A stretch of 64,000 nt of DNA from an uncultured Butyricicoccus sp. Lineage in GTDB: Bacteria; Bacillota; Clostridia; Oscillospirales; Butyricicoccaceae. The notes beneath the pieces are model-generated. The model was not told where the DNA came from. It ran no database searches and saw only the letters and a program-made list of their open reading frames with translations. This document shows positions 16,362-24,206 of the stretch, piece by piece. Numbering within the stretch: the first letter of the stretch is position 1; every line of letters starts with the position of its first letter. The DNA is taken from contig CAJFUJ010000026.1 of assembly GCA_904420185.1 (NCBI GenBank), positions 1-64,000 on the forward strand. The letters are read 5' to 3'. Made by a program: the position numbers and the translations under genes.

Positions 16362-16937
16362 TCAGAGCGGCTTTTGATATGCAGTTTGTTCAAAAGAGCC
16401 GATCGCATGGCAAAGACCGCATACGTCCGGGCGTTTTTCATAGATTGCGCCACAGAAAACGCAGCGATAGCCGGTGGACAGGGTAGCTTTGGGTTTGGCC
16501 GGGGCGGATGACGGGACTACCGGCGCTTTGGCGTTGGATTGCTCTTTGCGGAGCGTTTTGGCCAAAGCGGACATGAATTGAAACTCATGTTCTTGCTCGA
16601 TTTTGGCAATGCTGCGGAATAGCTTGGCGATGTCGGCAAAGCCCTCTTCCTCGGCGATGTCAGCAAAAGAGGGATACATACTGCTCCATTCGTCATATTC
16701 GCCGCGGGCGGCTGCTTGCAGATTTTCGGTGGTCGAACCAATGCCGCCAAAGGCTTGGAACAACAGCTTGCCATGCATCCCCTCATTAACCGCGAGCTGC
16801 TCAAATAATTCGCCAATTTCCGGCTGGTTTTCTTGCCGGGCTTTTTCGGCGTAGAACAAATATTTATTGCGCGCCATGGATTCTCCCTGGAAAGCGGCGA
16901 GTAAATTATCGTAGGTACGGGTTCCTTTCAGTTGCAT
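16362..16937 (-). CDS. rbr: rubrerythrin
   Basis: Di-iron peroxidase of anaerobes (191 residues), which reduces hydrogen peroxide using electrons from NADH-linked rubredoxin-type carriers. The four-helix ferritin-like domain (about residues 5-140) has the iron ligands in GESMARNKY, AVNEGMH and KIEQEHEFQF. The C-terminal rubredoxin-like domain carries two Cys pairs, CVFCG and CGLCH. The ATG is preceded by AGGAGG. It has its own promoter (16984-17012), which overlaps an AT-rich inverted repeat that might be a PerR-like operator. A typical oxygen-defence gene in Clostridia, cytoplasmic. Confidence 0.95.
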   Translation of the reverse strand: MQLKGTRTYDNLLAAFQGESMARNKYLFYAEKARQENQPEIGELFEQLAVNEGMHGKLLFQAFGGIGSTTENLQAAARGEYDEWSSMYPSFADIAEEEGFADIAKLFRSIAKIEQEHEFQFMSALAKTLRKEQSNAKAPVVPSSAPAKPKATLSTGYRCVFCGAIYEKRPDVCGLCHAIGSFEQTAYQKPL

Positions 16938-16956
16938 GAAACATCCTCCTTTAAAT

Positions 16957-16983
16957 TAATAATAGTTCTTATTTCTATAATTA
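16957..16983. promoter_or_regulatory. AT-rich inverted repeat near the rubrerythrin start
   Basis: ATTAATAATAG (16955-16965) faces CTATAATTAA (16975-16984) around a nine-base centre, between the -10 box and the ribosome site. It resembles, loosely, Fur-family (PerR) boxes; binding is unproven. Confidence 0.3.
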
Positions 16984-17012
16984 AAGATACGACAGTATTT
17001 GTGAAAAGTCAA
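16984..17012 (-). promoter_or_regulatory. promoter of the rubrerythrin gene
   Basis: Minus strand TTGACT (17007-17012) and TATCTT (16984-16989) with a 17-base spacer. Confidence 0.6.
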
Positions 17013-17092
17013 TATGAAAATGGGGCGTTCTACAAAATTTTAAAGAAGCGGCATATAAAATGTTATTTTTTTCATCTCTACACAAAGGCAAC

Positions 17093-17121
17093 TTTTCAAA
17101 TGGACTAGATCGTGATACAAT
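17093..17121 (+). promoter_or_regulatory. promoter of gluQ
   Basis: TTTTCA (17093-17098), spacer 17, then extended -10 TGATACAAT (17113-17121). Confidence 0.5.
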
Positions 17122-17147
17122 GGAGGTCAAGAAGGAGGACGGCTGGA

Positions 17148-18149
17148 TTGAGCACATCGAATGTAGGACGTTTTGCGCCCTCGCCCAGCGGGCGGATGCA
17201 TCTGGGGAATGTGTTATGTGCCTTGCTCGCATGGCTTAGCGCGCGCAGCAAGGGGGGGACGCTGCTGCTGCGCATGGAGGATCTAGACGAGATGCGTTGT
17301 CCACGCACCTATGCCGGGCAATTGATGGACGATTTGACCTGGCTGGGGCTGGATTGGGACCCCATAACCGAACAAAATCCGGGCGCACAAAACTATGCGC
17401 AAGCGCTTGCCGGGATTCCACAAGCCATCCGGTGCACAGCATATCAGAGTGAGCGTACCCCGGTGTATCGCTATTTTGAACGCATCCTGCGGGAAAAAGG
17501 GTTGCTATATCCGTGCTTTTGTTCGCGCGCAGCATTGCACGCGGCCAGTGCGCCACATCTATCCGACGGGCGGGTGGTTTATGCTGGTACATGTCGTAAT
17601 TTGACAGCAGTGGAAATCGCCCAGAAGCGGAAAACGCGTGCTCCGGCGACCCGGGTGCGCGTCCCGGCGCAGACGATCTGCTTTACCGACGGTTGTTTGG
17701 GGCCCTATGCCGAAAACCTGGCCGAGGAATGCGGCGATTTTATCATCCGCCGCTCGGACGGGGTGTTCGCCTATCAGCTGGCAGTCACAGTGGATGACGG
17801 CCTGATGGGCGTGACCGAGGTGGTGCGCGGCCGTGATTTGTTGGGCTCGACCGCGCGGCAAATCTGGCTGCACCGGCTGTTCGGCTTTACGCCGCCGGCT
17901 TTTTATCACATTCCACTGCTGCTTGCACCCGATGGCCGCCGCCTGAGCAAGCGCGACGCCGACCTGGACCTGGGCCGCTTGCGTGCGCACATGAAACCCG
18001 AACGGTTGGTGGGTGCGCTGGCCTTTGCCGCCGGATTAATCGATCGGGACACACCTGTGGCGCCCGCTGAATTGGTGGACACATTCTCATGGGATAAAAT
18101 CCCAAATACCGACCTCTATTTGCCCGATATCTTTCACACATTGGTATAA
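17148..18149 (+). CDS. gluQ: glutamyl-Q tRNA(Asp) synthetase
   Basis: Stand-alone catalytic domain related to glutamyl-tRNA synthetase (333 residues; full GluRS is about 480). GluQRS attaches glutamate to the queuine-modified base of tRNA(Asp). The class I signatures are GRMHLGN (HIGH equivalent) near residue 14 and RRLSKRD (KMSKS equivalent) near residue 266. A zinc-type cluster CFCSRAAL with YAGTC follows the first domain, as in GluQRS. There is no anticodon-binding domain. The best start is TTG at 17148 after AAGGAGG; the ATG at 17112 lies in the -10 box. Monocistronic, between rubrerythrin and the GTPase pair. GluQ is better known from proteobacteria, so its presence here is mildly notable. 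Confidence 0.87.
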   Translation: MSTSNVGRFAPSPSGRMHLGNVLCALLAWLSARSKGGTLLLRMEDLDEMRCPRTYAGQLMDDLTWLGLDWDPITEQNPGAQNYAQALAGIPQAIRCTAYQSERTPVYRYFERILREKGLLYPCFCSRAALHAASAPHLSDGRVVYAGTCRNLTAVEIAQKRKTRAPATRVRVPAQTICFTDGCLGPYAENLAEECGDFIIRRSDGVFAYQLAVTVDDGLMGVTEVVRGRDLLGSTARQIWLHRLFGFTPPAFYHIPLLLAPDGRRLSKRDADLDLGRLRAHMKPERLVGALAFAAGLIDRDTPVAPAELVDTFSWDKIPNTDLYLPDIFHTLV

Positions 18150-18342
18150 CCATAGGCGGGCAAAGGATCATCTGATAAAAAATCCATCAGAATTTCGCAG
18201 AAAAGGCTTGAATTTGTCCCCGCATCGGGGGTATCATATTTGTTAAAGCAGACTAACTACCGGATCGCCCGGCGAGTCGGCTGCACCGCTTTGCATCTTG
18301 CATTTTTTCATTTGTACAATAAACCGAGAGGAAGTATGGAAT

Positions 18343-19446
18343 ATGACGAAAATCGACATTATTTCTGGATTTTTGGGGGCAGGCAAGACGACGCTGATTA
18401 AAAAGCTGCTCTCCGAAGCCCTGAAAGGCCAGCAGGTCGTGCTGATCGAAAACGAATTTGGTGAAATTGGAATTGATGGCGGCTTTTTAAAGGAGTCGGG
18501 GATTCAGATCACTGAGATGAATTCGGGCTGCATTTGCTGCTCGCTGGTCGGCGACTTTGGCAAAGCCCTCAAGGAGGTCATCGAAACCTATCATCCTGAC
18601 CGCATCATCATTGAACCGTCCGGCGTAGGCAAGCTGTCCGACGTGATCCGCGCCGTGCAGGACGTAGCCGAAAAGGAGCCGGTTGTACTCAATAGCTTTG
18701 TAACCGTTGTCGATGTGCTGAAATGCAAGATGTATACCAAGAACTTTGGCGAGTTCTTCCTCAATCAGATTGAGCACGCAGGCGCCATCTTGCTCAGCCG
18801 TACCCAAAACGCCAAACAGGACAAGTTGGATGCCTGCGTGCACCTGCTGCGCGATCATAACCCGAACGCCCGCATCGTCACCACCCCGTGGGACGAGCTG
18901 ACCGGCGCGCAGATGCTGGAGGTCATGGAAGCCAGCCATTCGCTCGCTGAGGAGCTGCTCGAGCAGATCAAACAGGCGTCCGTACCGGCGCACGAACACG
19001 AGCACGAACATCATCACGAGCATGAATCTGAACATCCGCACGAACACCATCATGACCATGCGCACCCGCACGAGCATCCCCACGACCACGCGCACGGCGA
19101 AAGCTGCGGCTGCCATGACCATGGACACCATCATCACCACGATGGCTGCGGCTGCGGACATGATCATCATGCCGACGAGGTGTTCCAAAGCTGGGGCGTA
19201 GAGACGCCGAAAAAATTTACCGCGGACGAACTGGATGGTTGCCTGACCAAGCTGGGCGATATTTCGTTGGGAACTGTGTTGCGCGCCAAGGGCATTGTAC
19301 CCTGTGCCGACGGTGGCTGGCTGCACTTTGACTACGTCCCTGGTATGCCAGAAATCCGGCAAGGCGCGGCCGATTATACCGGCCGGCTGTGTGTGATCGG
19401 CGCCGATCTGGATGAAGACCGTCTGGCCGACATTTTTGGCGTGTAA
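18343..19446 (+). CDS. CobW/COG0523 family GTPase with His-rich metal-binding tail
   Basis: G3E-family GTPase of 367 residues, probably a zinc (or cobalt/nickel) chaperone in the cytoplasm. Walker A is GFLGAGKTT near residues 8-16 and the metal motif CICC follows near residue 64. The EPSGVG switch is present. The base-recognition motif usually NKxD is SRTQ here. Between about residues 217 and 278 lies a long run of alternating His, Glu, Asp and Cys-Gly-Cys groups, a metal-buffer segment, followed by the CobW C-terminal domain. The ATG at 18343 follows GAGAGGAAG. It is cotranscribed with a second CobW-like gene 12 bases downstream. Confidence 0.9.
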   Translation: MTKIDIISGFLGAGKTTLIKKLLSEALKGQQVVLIENEFGEIGIDGGFLKESGIQITEMNSGCICCSLVGDFGKALKEVIETYHPDRIIIEPSGVGKLSDVIRAVQDVAEKEPVVLNSFVTVVDVLKCKMYTKNFGEFFLNQIEHAGAILLSRTQNAKQDKLDACVHLLRDHNPNARIVTTPWDELTGAQMLEVMEASHSLAEELLEQIKQASVPAHEHEHEHHHEHESEHPHEHHHDHAHPHEHPHDHAHGESCGCHDHGHHHHHDGCGCGHDHHADEVFQSWGVETPKKFTADELDGCLTKLGDISLGTVLRAKGIVPCADGGWLHFDYVPGMPEIRQGAADYTGRLCVIGADLDEDRLADIFGV

Positions 19447-19458
19447 GGGGGAAACGGT

Positions 19459-20406
19459 ATGAAACCCCCTGCTTATATCTTTGTCGGCCTGCTGGAAAGC
19501 GGGAAAACGAGCTTTATTAAAGAGGTGCTGGCTGACCCCAATTTTACGCTGGATGAAAAGACCTTGCTGATTCGTTGCGAAGATGGCATCGAAGAATATG
19601 ATGAAGATTTTCTGGAAAAGTATAACACTGTCTTGGTCGCGGTGGATGAGGAAGAGGAACTCACTACAGCGGCCTTGAAAAAGGCGCATGAAGCAGAAAA
19701 CCCTGACCGTGTCATCATCGAATTCAATGGGATGTGGGATTTGGGGCACTTCGTGGACCAGGTTATGCCGAACTGCTGGGAGTTATATCAGATTATTGCG
19801 ACCGTTTGTGGGCCAACCTTTGAGCTTTATTCAAATAATCTAGGGCCCAAGATGTTTGAACATATCACCGCGTCGGATTTGATTGTGTTTAACCGCTGTA
19901 CCGAAGCAGACAAGGAGTACCTGCACAACCGGAATATCCGTGCGATGAACCCGCGGGCAACCATTTTCTTGGACGATGTGGACGGCAATTCCGAAGACTA
20001 CCGGGACAATATGGTCATGCCATTTGATCTGGATGCGGATGAGATTGACATCAGCGACGAGGATTTTGGGTTGTGGTATGTGGATGCAAGCAGTGATCCG
20101 GAAAAGTATGACGGTAAGACCGTCCGCTTCAAAGCGCATATTCTGATCACGCCGCAGCTGCCGGAAGGGTGGATTGTACCCGGGCGGCATGGGATGGTCT
20201 GTTGCGCTGAGGACATTCAGTTCCTGGGTTTCGCCTGCAATGCGGGCGACCGCTTCCCGCAGCTGCAAAACAAGGGCTGGTACCAGGTGACCGCTCACAT
20301 CCATGTGGAGGAACTGCCGCAGTACAAGGGCGCAGGCCCGGTGTTAGACCTAGTCGATATCGTGCCGGCGCAGCCGCCTGAGGAAGAAATCGTTTACTTC
20401 AATTAA
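19459..20406 (+). CDS. CobW-like GTPase fused to a DUF1980/TIGR03943-like domain
   Basis: A 315-residue protein. The N-terminal half (about residues 1-180) is a degenerate G3E GTPase: P-loop GLLESGKTS is intact, but the CxCC metal motif is replaced by an acidic EDGIEEYDE stretch, the switch EPSG by EFNG, and NKxD by NRCT. The C-terminal part (about residues 195-315) has the block MVCCAEDIQFLGFACN and an ending VLDLVDIVPAQPPEEEIVYFN, which match the C-terminal domain of TIGR03943/DUF1980 proteins, associated in other bacteria with a membrane permease partner. It starts 12 bases after the first GTPase, so both probably act together on metal supply. The role is inferred from the family; nothing shows the metal directly. 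Confidence 0.78.
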   Translation: MKPPAYIFVGLLESGKTSFIKEVLADPNFTLDEKTLLIRCEDGIEEYDEDFLEKYNTVLVAVDEEEELTTAALKKAHEAENPDRVIIEFNGMWDLGHFVDQVMPNCWELYQIIATVCGPTFELYSNNLGPKMFEHITASDLIVFNRCTEADKEYLHNRNIRAMNPRATIFLDDVDGNSEDYRDNMVMPFDLDADEIDISDEDFGLWYVDASSDPEKYDGKTVRFKAHILITPQLPEGWIVPGRHGMVCCAEDIQFLGFACNAGDRFPQLQNKGWYQVTAHIHVEELPQYKGAGPVLDLVDIVPAQPPEEEIVYFN

Positions 20407-20421
20407 GATAGTAAAAACGAA

Positions 20422-20465
20422 AACCGGCGTTCGATCGGGGCCATGGCCTCGGTTGAACGCCGGTT
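20422..20465 (+). terminator. terminator after the GTPase pair
   Basis: AACCGGCGTTC (20422-20432) pairs with GAACGCCGGTT (20455-20465), followed by ATTTT. Confidence 0.65.
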
Positions 20466-20478
20466 ATTTTAAAACAAA

Positions 20479-20512
20479 AAAGACCGCAGAGAAGATTTCT
20501 CCAGCGGTCTTT
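20479..20512 (-). terminator. terminator of the tRNA cluster
   Basis: AAAGACCGC (20479-20487) pairs with GCGGTCTTT (20504-20512), just beyond the 3' end of tRNA-Val on the minus strand, followed by T-rich sequence. Confidence 0.65.
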
Positions 20513-20513
20513 G

Positions 20514-20589
20514 TGGTGGAAGTTACAGGGCTCGAACCTGTGACCCTCTGCTTGTAAGGCAGATGCTCTCCCAGCTGAGCTAAACTTCC
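20514..20589 (-). tRNA. tRNA-Val (anticodon TAC)
   Basis: Full 76-base cloverleaf with encoded CCA. The acceptor GGAAGTT/AACTTCC pairs perfectly, the anticodon loop is CTTACAA and the T loop is TTCGAGC. Last of six tRNAs on the minus strand. Confidence 0.95.
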
Positions 20590-20592
20590 GAA

Positions 20593-20668
20593 TGGTGGCC
20601 CATCGGGGGCTCGAACCCCGGACCCTCTGCTTAAAAGGCAGATGCTCTGCCAGCTGAGCTAATGGACC
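20593..20668 (-). tRNA. tRNA-Lys (anticodon TTT)
   Basis: A 76-base cloverleaf with encoded CCA and anticodon loop CTTTTAA. The acceptor GGTCCAT pairs with ATGGGCC using one G-T pair. Three bases from tRNA-Val. Confidence 0.95.
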
Positions 20669-20772
20669 GAACAGCAACCCCTTAGCGCGGAACCTTAAAT
20701 AGTATACCACAGAAAAAAGGGATTGTCACGCATTTTTTAAGGAAAACCTCAAAAAAATTTGTGAAGAAAAAA

Positions 20773-20847
20773 TGGCTGGGACGGCTGGACTCGAACCAGC
20801 GGATCGAGGAGTCAAAGTCCTCTGCCTTACCACTTGGCTACGCCCCA
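20773..20847 (-). tRNA. tRNA-Gln (anticodon TTG)
   Basis: A 75-base cloverleaf with encoded CCA, anticodon loop CTTTGAC, discriminator G, and the TGGGGCG acceptor typical of tRNA-Gln. Confidence 0.95.
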
Positions 20848-20907
20848 ATATCGAAGAGATAAGTTACACATAACGCGCTGCTTTTGGCAGCGCGTTATGC
20901 ATTTTCC

Positions 20908-20985
20908 TGGGGTGAGTAATGGGATTCGAACCCACGGCCTTCAGAGCCACAATCTGACGCTCTAACCAACTGAGCTATACCCACC
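20908..20985 (-). tRNA. tRNA-His (anticodon GTG)
   Basis: Cloverleaf with the His-specific extra G(-1) facing C73, then CCA. The anticodon stem TCAGA/TCTGA encloses TTGTGGC, giving GTG. Confidence 0.95.
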
Positions 20986-21022
20986 ATAGCTATAAACTTC
21001 GAAGCTCGCGCATATTATAAGA

Positions 21023-21099
<77 letters not shown>

Positions 21100-21195
21100 A
21101 TGGGACTCCCTCGACTCCAGCTGGCGGCAATACACCGCAGCTGCTCACATCCGCTTTTCTTTTGCTTACTTTTCTTTTCTGGAAAAGAAAGTGCG

Positions 21196-21269
21196 TGGAG
21201 CGGGTGATGGGAATCGAACCCACGTGTTCAGCTTGGAAGGCTGACATTCTACCATTGAACTACACCCGC
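21196..21269 (-). tRNA. tRNA-Gly (anticodon TCC)
   Basis: A 74-base cloverleaf with encoded CCA, loop CTTCCAA and acceptor GCGGGTG/CACCCGC. First gene of the cluster; a strong promoter lies just upstream. Confidence 0.95.
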
Positions 21270-21288
21270 GGGTTTCTGGCACTCATAT

Positions 21289-21317
21289 ATTTTAGCAGAC
21301 GCGGGCAGGGATGTCAA
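21289..21317 (-). promoter_or_regulatory. promoter of the six-tRNA cluster
   Basis: Minus strand TTGACA (21312-21317) and TAAAAT (21289-21294) with a 17-base spacer, 20 bases upstream of tRNA-Gly. Confidence 0.7.
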
Positions 21318-21376
21318 CGATTTTTTTGAAGTTTTTTTCCTCTTTATGCAGGCAGGGGGCAGAAGGGGAAAAAGAA

Positions 21377-21404
21377 AAAAGCCCCAGCTAAAAGCGGGGC
21401 TTTT
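21377..21404 (-). terminator. terminator of the ferredoxin gene
   Basis: AAAAGCCCC (21377-21385) pairs with GGGGCTTTT (21396-21404), followed on the minus strand by a T-rich tract. Confidence 0.75.
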
Positions 21405-21431
21405 ATCTCAATTCTTGGATTTGCAAAGCAA

Positions 21432-21602
21432 TTAGCCCTGGGAGATCGCACCTACCGGGCAGCCGCCAGCGCAAGAACCGCAGTCAACGCAGGAATCCGC
21501 ATTGATTTCGTACTTGCCGTCGCCCTCAACGATCGCGCCTACCGGACACTCGCCAGCGCAAGCGCCGCAGCTAATGCACGCATCAGAAATAACGTATGCC
21601 AT
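21432..21602 (-). CDS. 2[4Fe-4S] clostridial-type ferredoxin
   Basis: A 56-residue low-potential electron carrier. It begins MAYVISDACISCGACAGECP and a second half repeats the pattern with CVDCGSCAGGCP, so each cluster has the C-x2-C-x2-C-x3-C ligands plus the partner Cys from the other half. It would serve hydrogenase, pyruvate oxidoreductase or similar enzymes in the cytoplasm. The ATG follows AGGAGG, and promoter and terminator are both visible, so it is monocistronic. Confidence 0.95.
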   Translation of the reverse strand: MAYVISDACISCGACAGECPVGAIVEGDGKYEINADSCVDCGSCAGGCPVGAISQG

Positions 21603-21635
21603 TGGAAAAGCACCTCCTATAAAAATTACATTCTC

Positions 21636-21663
21636 ATTGTATCACATGTTTTTGAAAAAACAA
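21636..21663 (-). promoter_or_regulatory. promoter of the ferredoxin gene
   Basis: Minus strand TTGTTT (21658-21663), 16-base spacer and extended -10 TGATACAAT (-10 box 21636-21641). Confidence 0.6.
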
Positions 21664-21940
21664 GGGATTTCAAACATGTTAGCCGTCTACAACTTCATGT
21701 TAGCAATAACTAACCGGAAATGCGGCGGATTTTTGCCAAAAAAGTTGGGAAGACTAGAGGGGACTAGCATGATTTTCGGTACTTGTCTTTCCTTGCCGGC
21801 TCTATCCGCACAGGTTTTGGTGCGTTGCCATGATAAATACGGAAGCCATAAGATTGCTGAGAAATGAATACAAAAGAAATCATTTAAATAAGATAGAAAA
21901 TAGAAGAAAACAAAAGATAATCGATTGGATTTCAATTGCA
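21664..21940. other. gene-free stretch between ferredoxin promoter and ctsR control region
   Basis: About 280 bases with no convincing gene, hairpin or repeat beyond two short CATGTTAG copies near 21675 and 21697. The reading frames here have no ribosome site and no family resemblance. Confidence 0.5.
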
Positions 21941-21942
21941 AA

Positions 21943-21959
21943 GGTCAATAAAGGTCAAA
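21943..21959 (+). promoter_or_regulatory. CtsR operator 1
   Basis: Direct heptamer repeat GGTCAAT-AAA-GGTCAAA, the known CtsR box (two heptamers with a three-base gap), just upstream of the ctsR -35 box. Confidence 0.88.
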
Positions 21960-21967
21960 AATAATGC

Positions 21968-21995
21968 TTGCATTTCTTTCGGCGGGGTGTATAAT
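21968..21995 (+). promoter_or_regulatory. promoter of the ctsR operon
   Basis: TTGCAT (21968-21973) and TATAAT (21990-21995) with a 16-base spacer, flanked by CtsR boxes on both sides. Confidence 0.7.
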
Positions 21996-22007
21996 AGAAG
22001 CATAAAA

Positions 22008-22024
22008 GGTCAAAGAAAGTCAAG
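22008..22024 (+). promoter_or_regulatory. CtsR operator 2
   Basis: GGTCAAA-GAA-AGTCAAG, a second CtsR-type direct repeat downstream of the -10 box; a further GGTCAGA follows at once (22024-22030). Confidence 0.75.
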
Positions 22025-22061
22025 GTCAGAAACCGATGAACATCGGAAGGAGATGGCACAA

Positions 22062-22514
22062 ATGAAAATGAGCGATATGATTGCGGATTTTATCGCAGAA
22101 ATGCTCACCGACGGCGGCGGCGTGGCTGAGCTGCAACGCCGGCAAGTTGCCGACCGCTTCTCCTGTGTACCCAGCCAGGTCAATTATGTCATAGAAACCC
22201 GCTTCACCCCGGAAAATGGGTATCTAGTTGAGAGCCGGCGCGGAGGCGGCGGATATATCCGCATCATCCGGTTGATGGATGATAAGCAGCGTACGCTGGT
22301 GGAGGCGGCCCGCGGCATCGGTGGGCGGCTCACCCAAAATAATGCTGCTAAGCTAACACGGGCGCTGGTTTCGGCAGATTTGCTCACCGCGCGGGAGGGC
22401 AACCTGCTCTTATCTGCCTGTTCAGACGGCGCGTTGGCCGAGGTGCCTACCGAGTACCGCGATACCATCCGCGCAAGTGTGTTCCGATGCGCGGTGCTGG
22501 GCATTGCGACCTAG
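22062..22514 (+). CDS. ctsR: CtsR, transcriptional repressor of class III stress genes
   Basis: A 150-residue winged-helix repressor of the heat-shock protein-quality genes. The N-terminal DNA-binding part includes MSDMIADFIAEML and RFSCVPSQVNYVIETRFTPENGYLVESRRGGGGYIRI, the CtsR family signature with its glycine-rich wing. The C-terminal part would dimerise and be the target of McsB arginine phosphorylation. ATG at 22062, preceded by AAGGAG at 22047-22052. It heads the ctsR-mcsA-mcsB-clpC operon, and two CtsR boxes surround its promoter, so it represses its own operon as in other Firmicutes. Confidence 0.96.
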   Translation: MKMSDMIADFIAEMLTDGGGVAELQRRQVADRFSCVPSQVNYVIETRFTPENGYLVESRRGGGGYIRIIRLMDDKQRTLVEAARGIGGRLTQNNAAKLTRALVSADLLTAREGNLLLSACSDGALAEVPTEYRDTIRASVFRCAVLGIAT

Positions 22515-22589
22515 GCCACTGAATCTGGCGCACCAACAAACTCTATTCATGTAAATCCCATTAGATTGTGTACGAAAGGAAGATGTCTT

Positions 22590-23138
22590 ATGTTGTGTCA
22601 GAATTGTAATAAAAACGAAGCCACTACCTATTATAAAGAAAACATCAACGGCCAAACACGTGAACTGCATCTGTGTCCTGAATGCGCAGCCAAGTTGACC
22701 GGCGGCACACCAAATTTCAGTTCGTTCTTTAATGAACCGTTCTTTGGGCAGTCTTTCCTAAATGATCCCTTCTTTGGTCAGCCGTTTGGGTCTATGCTGA
22801 GCAACCCGTTTGGCGTAAATGCGACACAAGCCATTGGCGGCGGCCGCCGCTGCCCGACCTGTGGCATGACCGAAAGCGAGCTGCGGCGCACAGGCCGTGC
22901 CGGCTGCGCAGATTGCTACAAAAATTTCAGCGATATCCTGCTACCCTACATTAAAAAGTTGCATGGTGCTGCCGCGCATGTGGGTACAACCCCGGCGCCG
23001 GCGGCCGATCAGCCCAAGGCCGATCCGGTAGAGGGGCTGCGGGCAAAGCTGTCGCAAGCAGTACAGGCAGAAAACTATGAGGAAGCCGCGCGTTTGCGCG
23101 ATGAGATCCGCAGATTGGAGGGCGAAAACCATGCGTGA
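22590..23138 (+). CDS. mcsA: McsA, activator of the protein arginine kinase
   Basis: A 182-residue zinc-finger protein that activates McsB. Cys pairs are visible at CQNCN and CPECA in the first finger and at CPTCG and CADCY in the second. The C terminus has a UVR motif (AENYEEAARLRDEIRRLE), also found in ClpC. The central part is rich in Phe, Pro and Gly (SSFFNEPFFGQSFLNDPFFG). ATG at 22590 after GAAAGGAAG. It overlaps the start of mcsB by eight bases, which signals coupled translation. Confidence 0.93.
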   Translation: MLCQNCNKNEATTYYKENINGQTRELHLCPECAAKLTGGTPNFSSFFNEPFFGQSFLNDPFFGQPFGSMLSNPFGVNATQAIGGGRRCPTCGMTESELRRTGRAGCADCYKNFSDILLPYIKKLHGAAAHVGTTPAPAADQPKADPVEGLRAKLSQAVQAENYEEAARLRDEIRRLEGENHA

Positions 23139-24138
23139 TTTTAAAAAACAAGGCGGTTTTACCGGCATTGCAGCCAGTACGCGCGTGCGTCTGGCGCGCA
23201 ACATCAAAGGCTACCCCTACCGCGGCCTGACCGCCGACCAATATAAACAGATTGCGGGCAAGATTTGGGATGCGCTGCAAACCGCACCGGCGATTGCACC
23301 ATCCTTTACCATGACCGAGATCCGGCCCAAATCGGCCGAGGGCGCGGCTCTGGTGGAAAAACACCTGATTTCCCCCGAGCTGGCCCAAAGCGGCGGCTGG
23401 CTGATCGCCTCCACCGATGGCGGCGTGGCTATTATGGTCGGCGAAGAGGACCATATGCGCCTGCAAGTCATGGGTTCGGGCCTGTGTCCCAAGGAGTGTA
23501 TGGAGGAGGCGCGCCGGCTGGCAGCCCTGATCGAAAGCCAGGTCCCCATGGACTTTGACGAAAACCTGGGCTACCTGACCGCCTGCCCGAGCAATCTGGG
23601 CACCGGCCTGCGGGCGTCGGTCATGCTGCACCTGCCCATGATGAGCGCAGCCGGACGCATCCAAGGCGTCATCTCGGCGGCCGGACGCCAGGGCTTTACG
23701 GTCCGCGGCGCTTACGGTGAAGGCTCGCAGGCAGTTGGCGGGTTCTTCCAGATCTCCAACCAGGTCACCTTGGGTGTGTCGGAGGACACCATCATCGGCA
23801 AGCTGGTCGCGCTGACCACCGAGGTCATCGAAAATGAGAAAAAGCTGCGTGAGCAGGTCCGCAGCCAAAACGAGCTCCAGCTCACCGACCGCATCTATCG
23901 CGCGGCGGGTACACTTAAAACCGCCCGCTTGATCGAAACCAACGAAGCCATCGATTGCCTGTCCAATGTACTCATCGGCCTGTCGATGGGTTATCTGAGC
24001 GGCGTATCGCCGACTGCGGTCTGCGAGGTCGAGCAGGCTATCCGCCCGGCTGTTCTGGGCGGCCAGCCGCAGGAACGCGACAAAAAACGCGCAGATATGC
24101 TGCGCGAGATGGCAAAACAACTGCAAATCAGCGAATAA
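23131..24138 (+). CDS. mcsB: McsB, protein arginine kinase
   Basis: An ATP:guanido phosphotransferase domain protein of 335 residues (B. subtilis McsB is about 360). It phosphorylates arginines to mark proteins for ClpCP and to inactivate CtsR. The phosphate-binding [10 protein letters not shown] block lies near residues 18-27 and the active-site [14 protein letters not shown] block near residues 151-164, with the Cys and acidic residues conserved. I chose the ATG at 23131, just inside the mcsA stop; there is no separate ribosome site of note, consistent with coupling. Confidence 0.95.
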   Translation: MRDFKKQGGFTGIAASTRVRLARNIKGYPYRGLTADQYKQIAGKIWDALQTAPAIAPSFTMTEIRPKSAEGAALVEKHLISPELAQSGGWLIASTDGGVAIMVGEEDHMRLQVMGSGLCPKECMEEARRLAALIESQVPMDFDENLGYLTACPSNLGTGLRASVMLHLPMMSAAGRIQGVISAAGRQGFTVRGAYGEGSQAVGGFFQISNQVTLGVSEDTIIGKLVALTTEVIENEKKLREQVRSQNELQLTDRIYRAAGTLKTARLIETNEAIDCLSNVLIGLSMGYLSGVSPTAVCEVEQAIRPAVLGGQPQERDKKRADMLREMAKQLQISE

Positions 24139-24206
24139 TCACGAACGTAGCAACCGATGGAGAACCTCCGCCGGTTGCGCATCAAGCGAAAGGAAGTGCT
24201 TATTTT

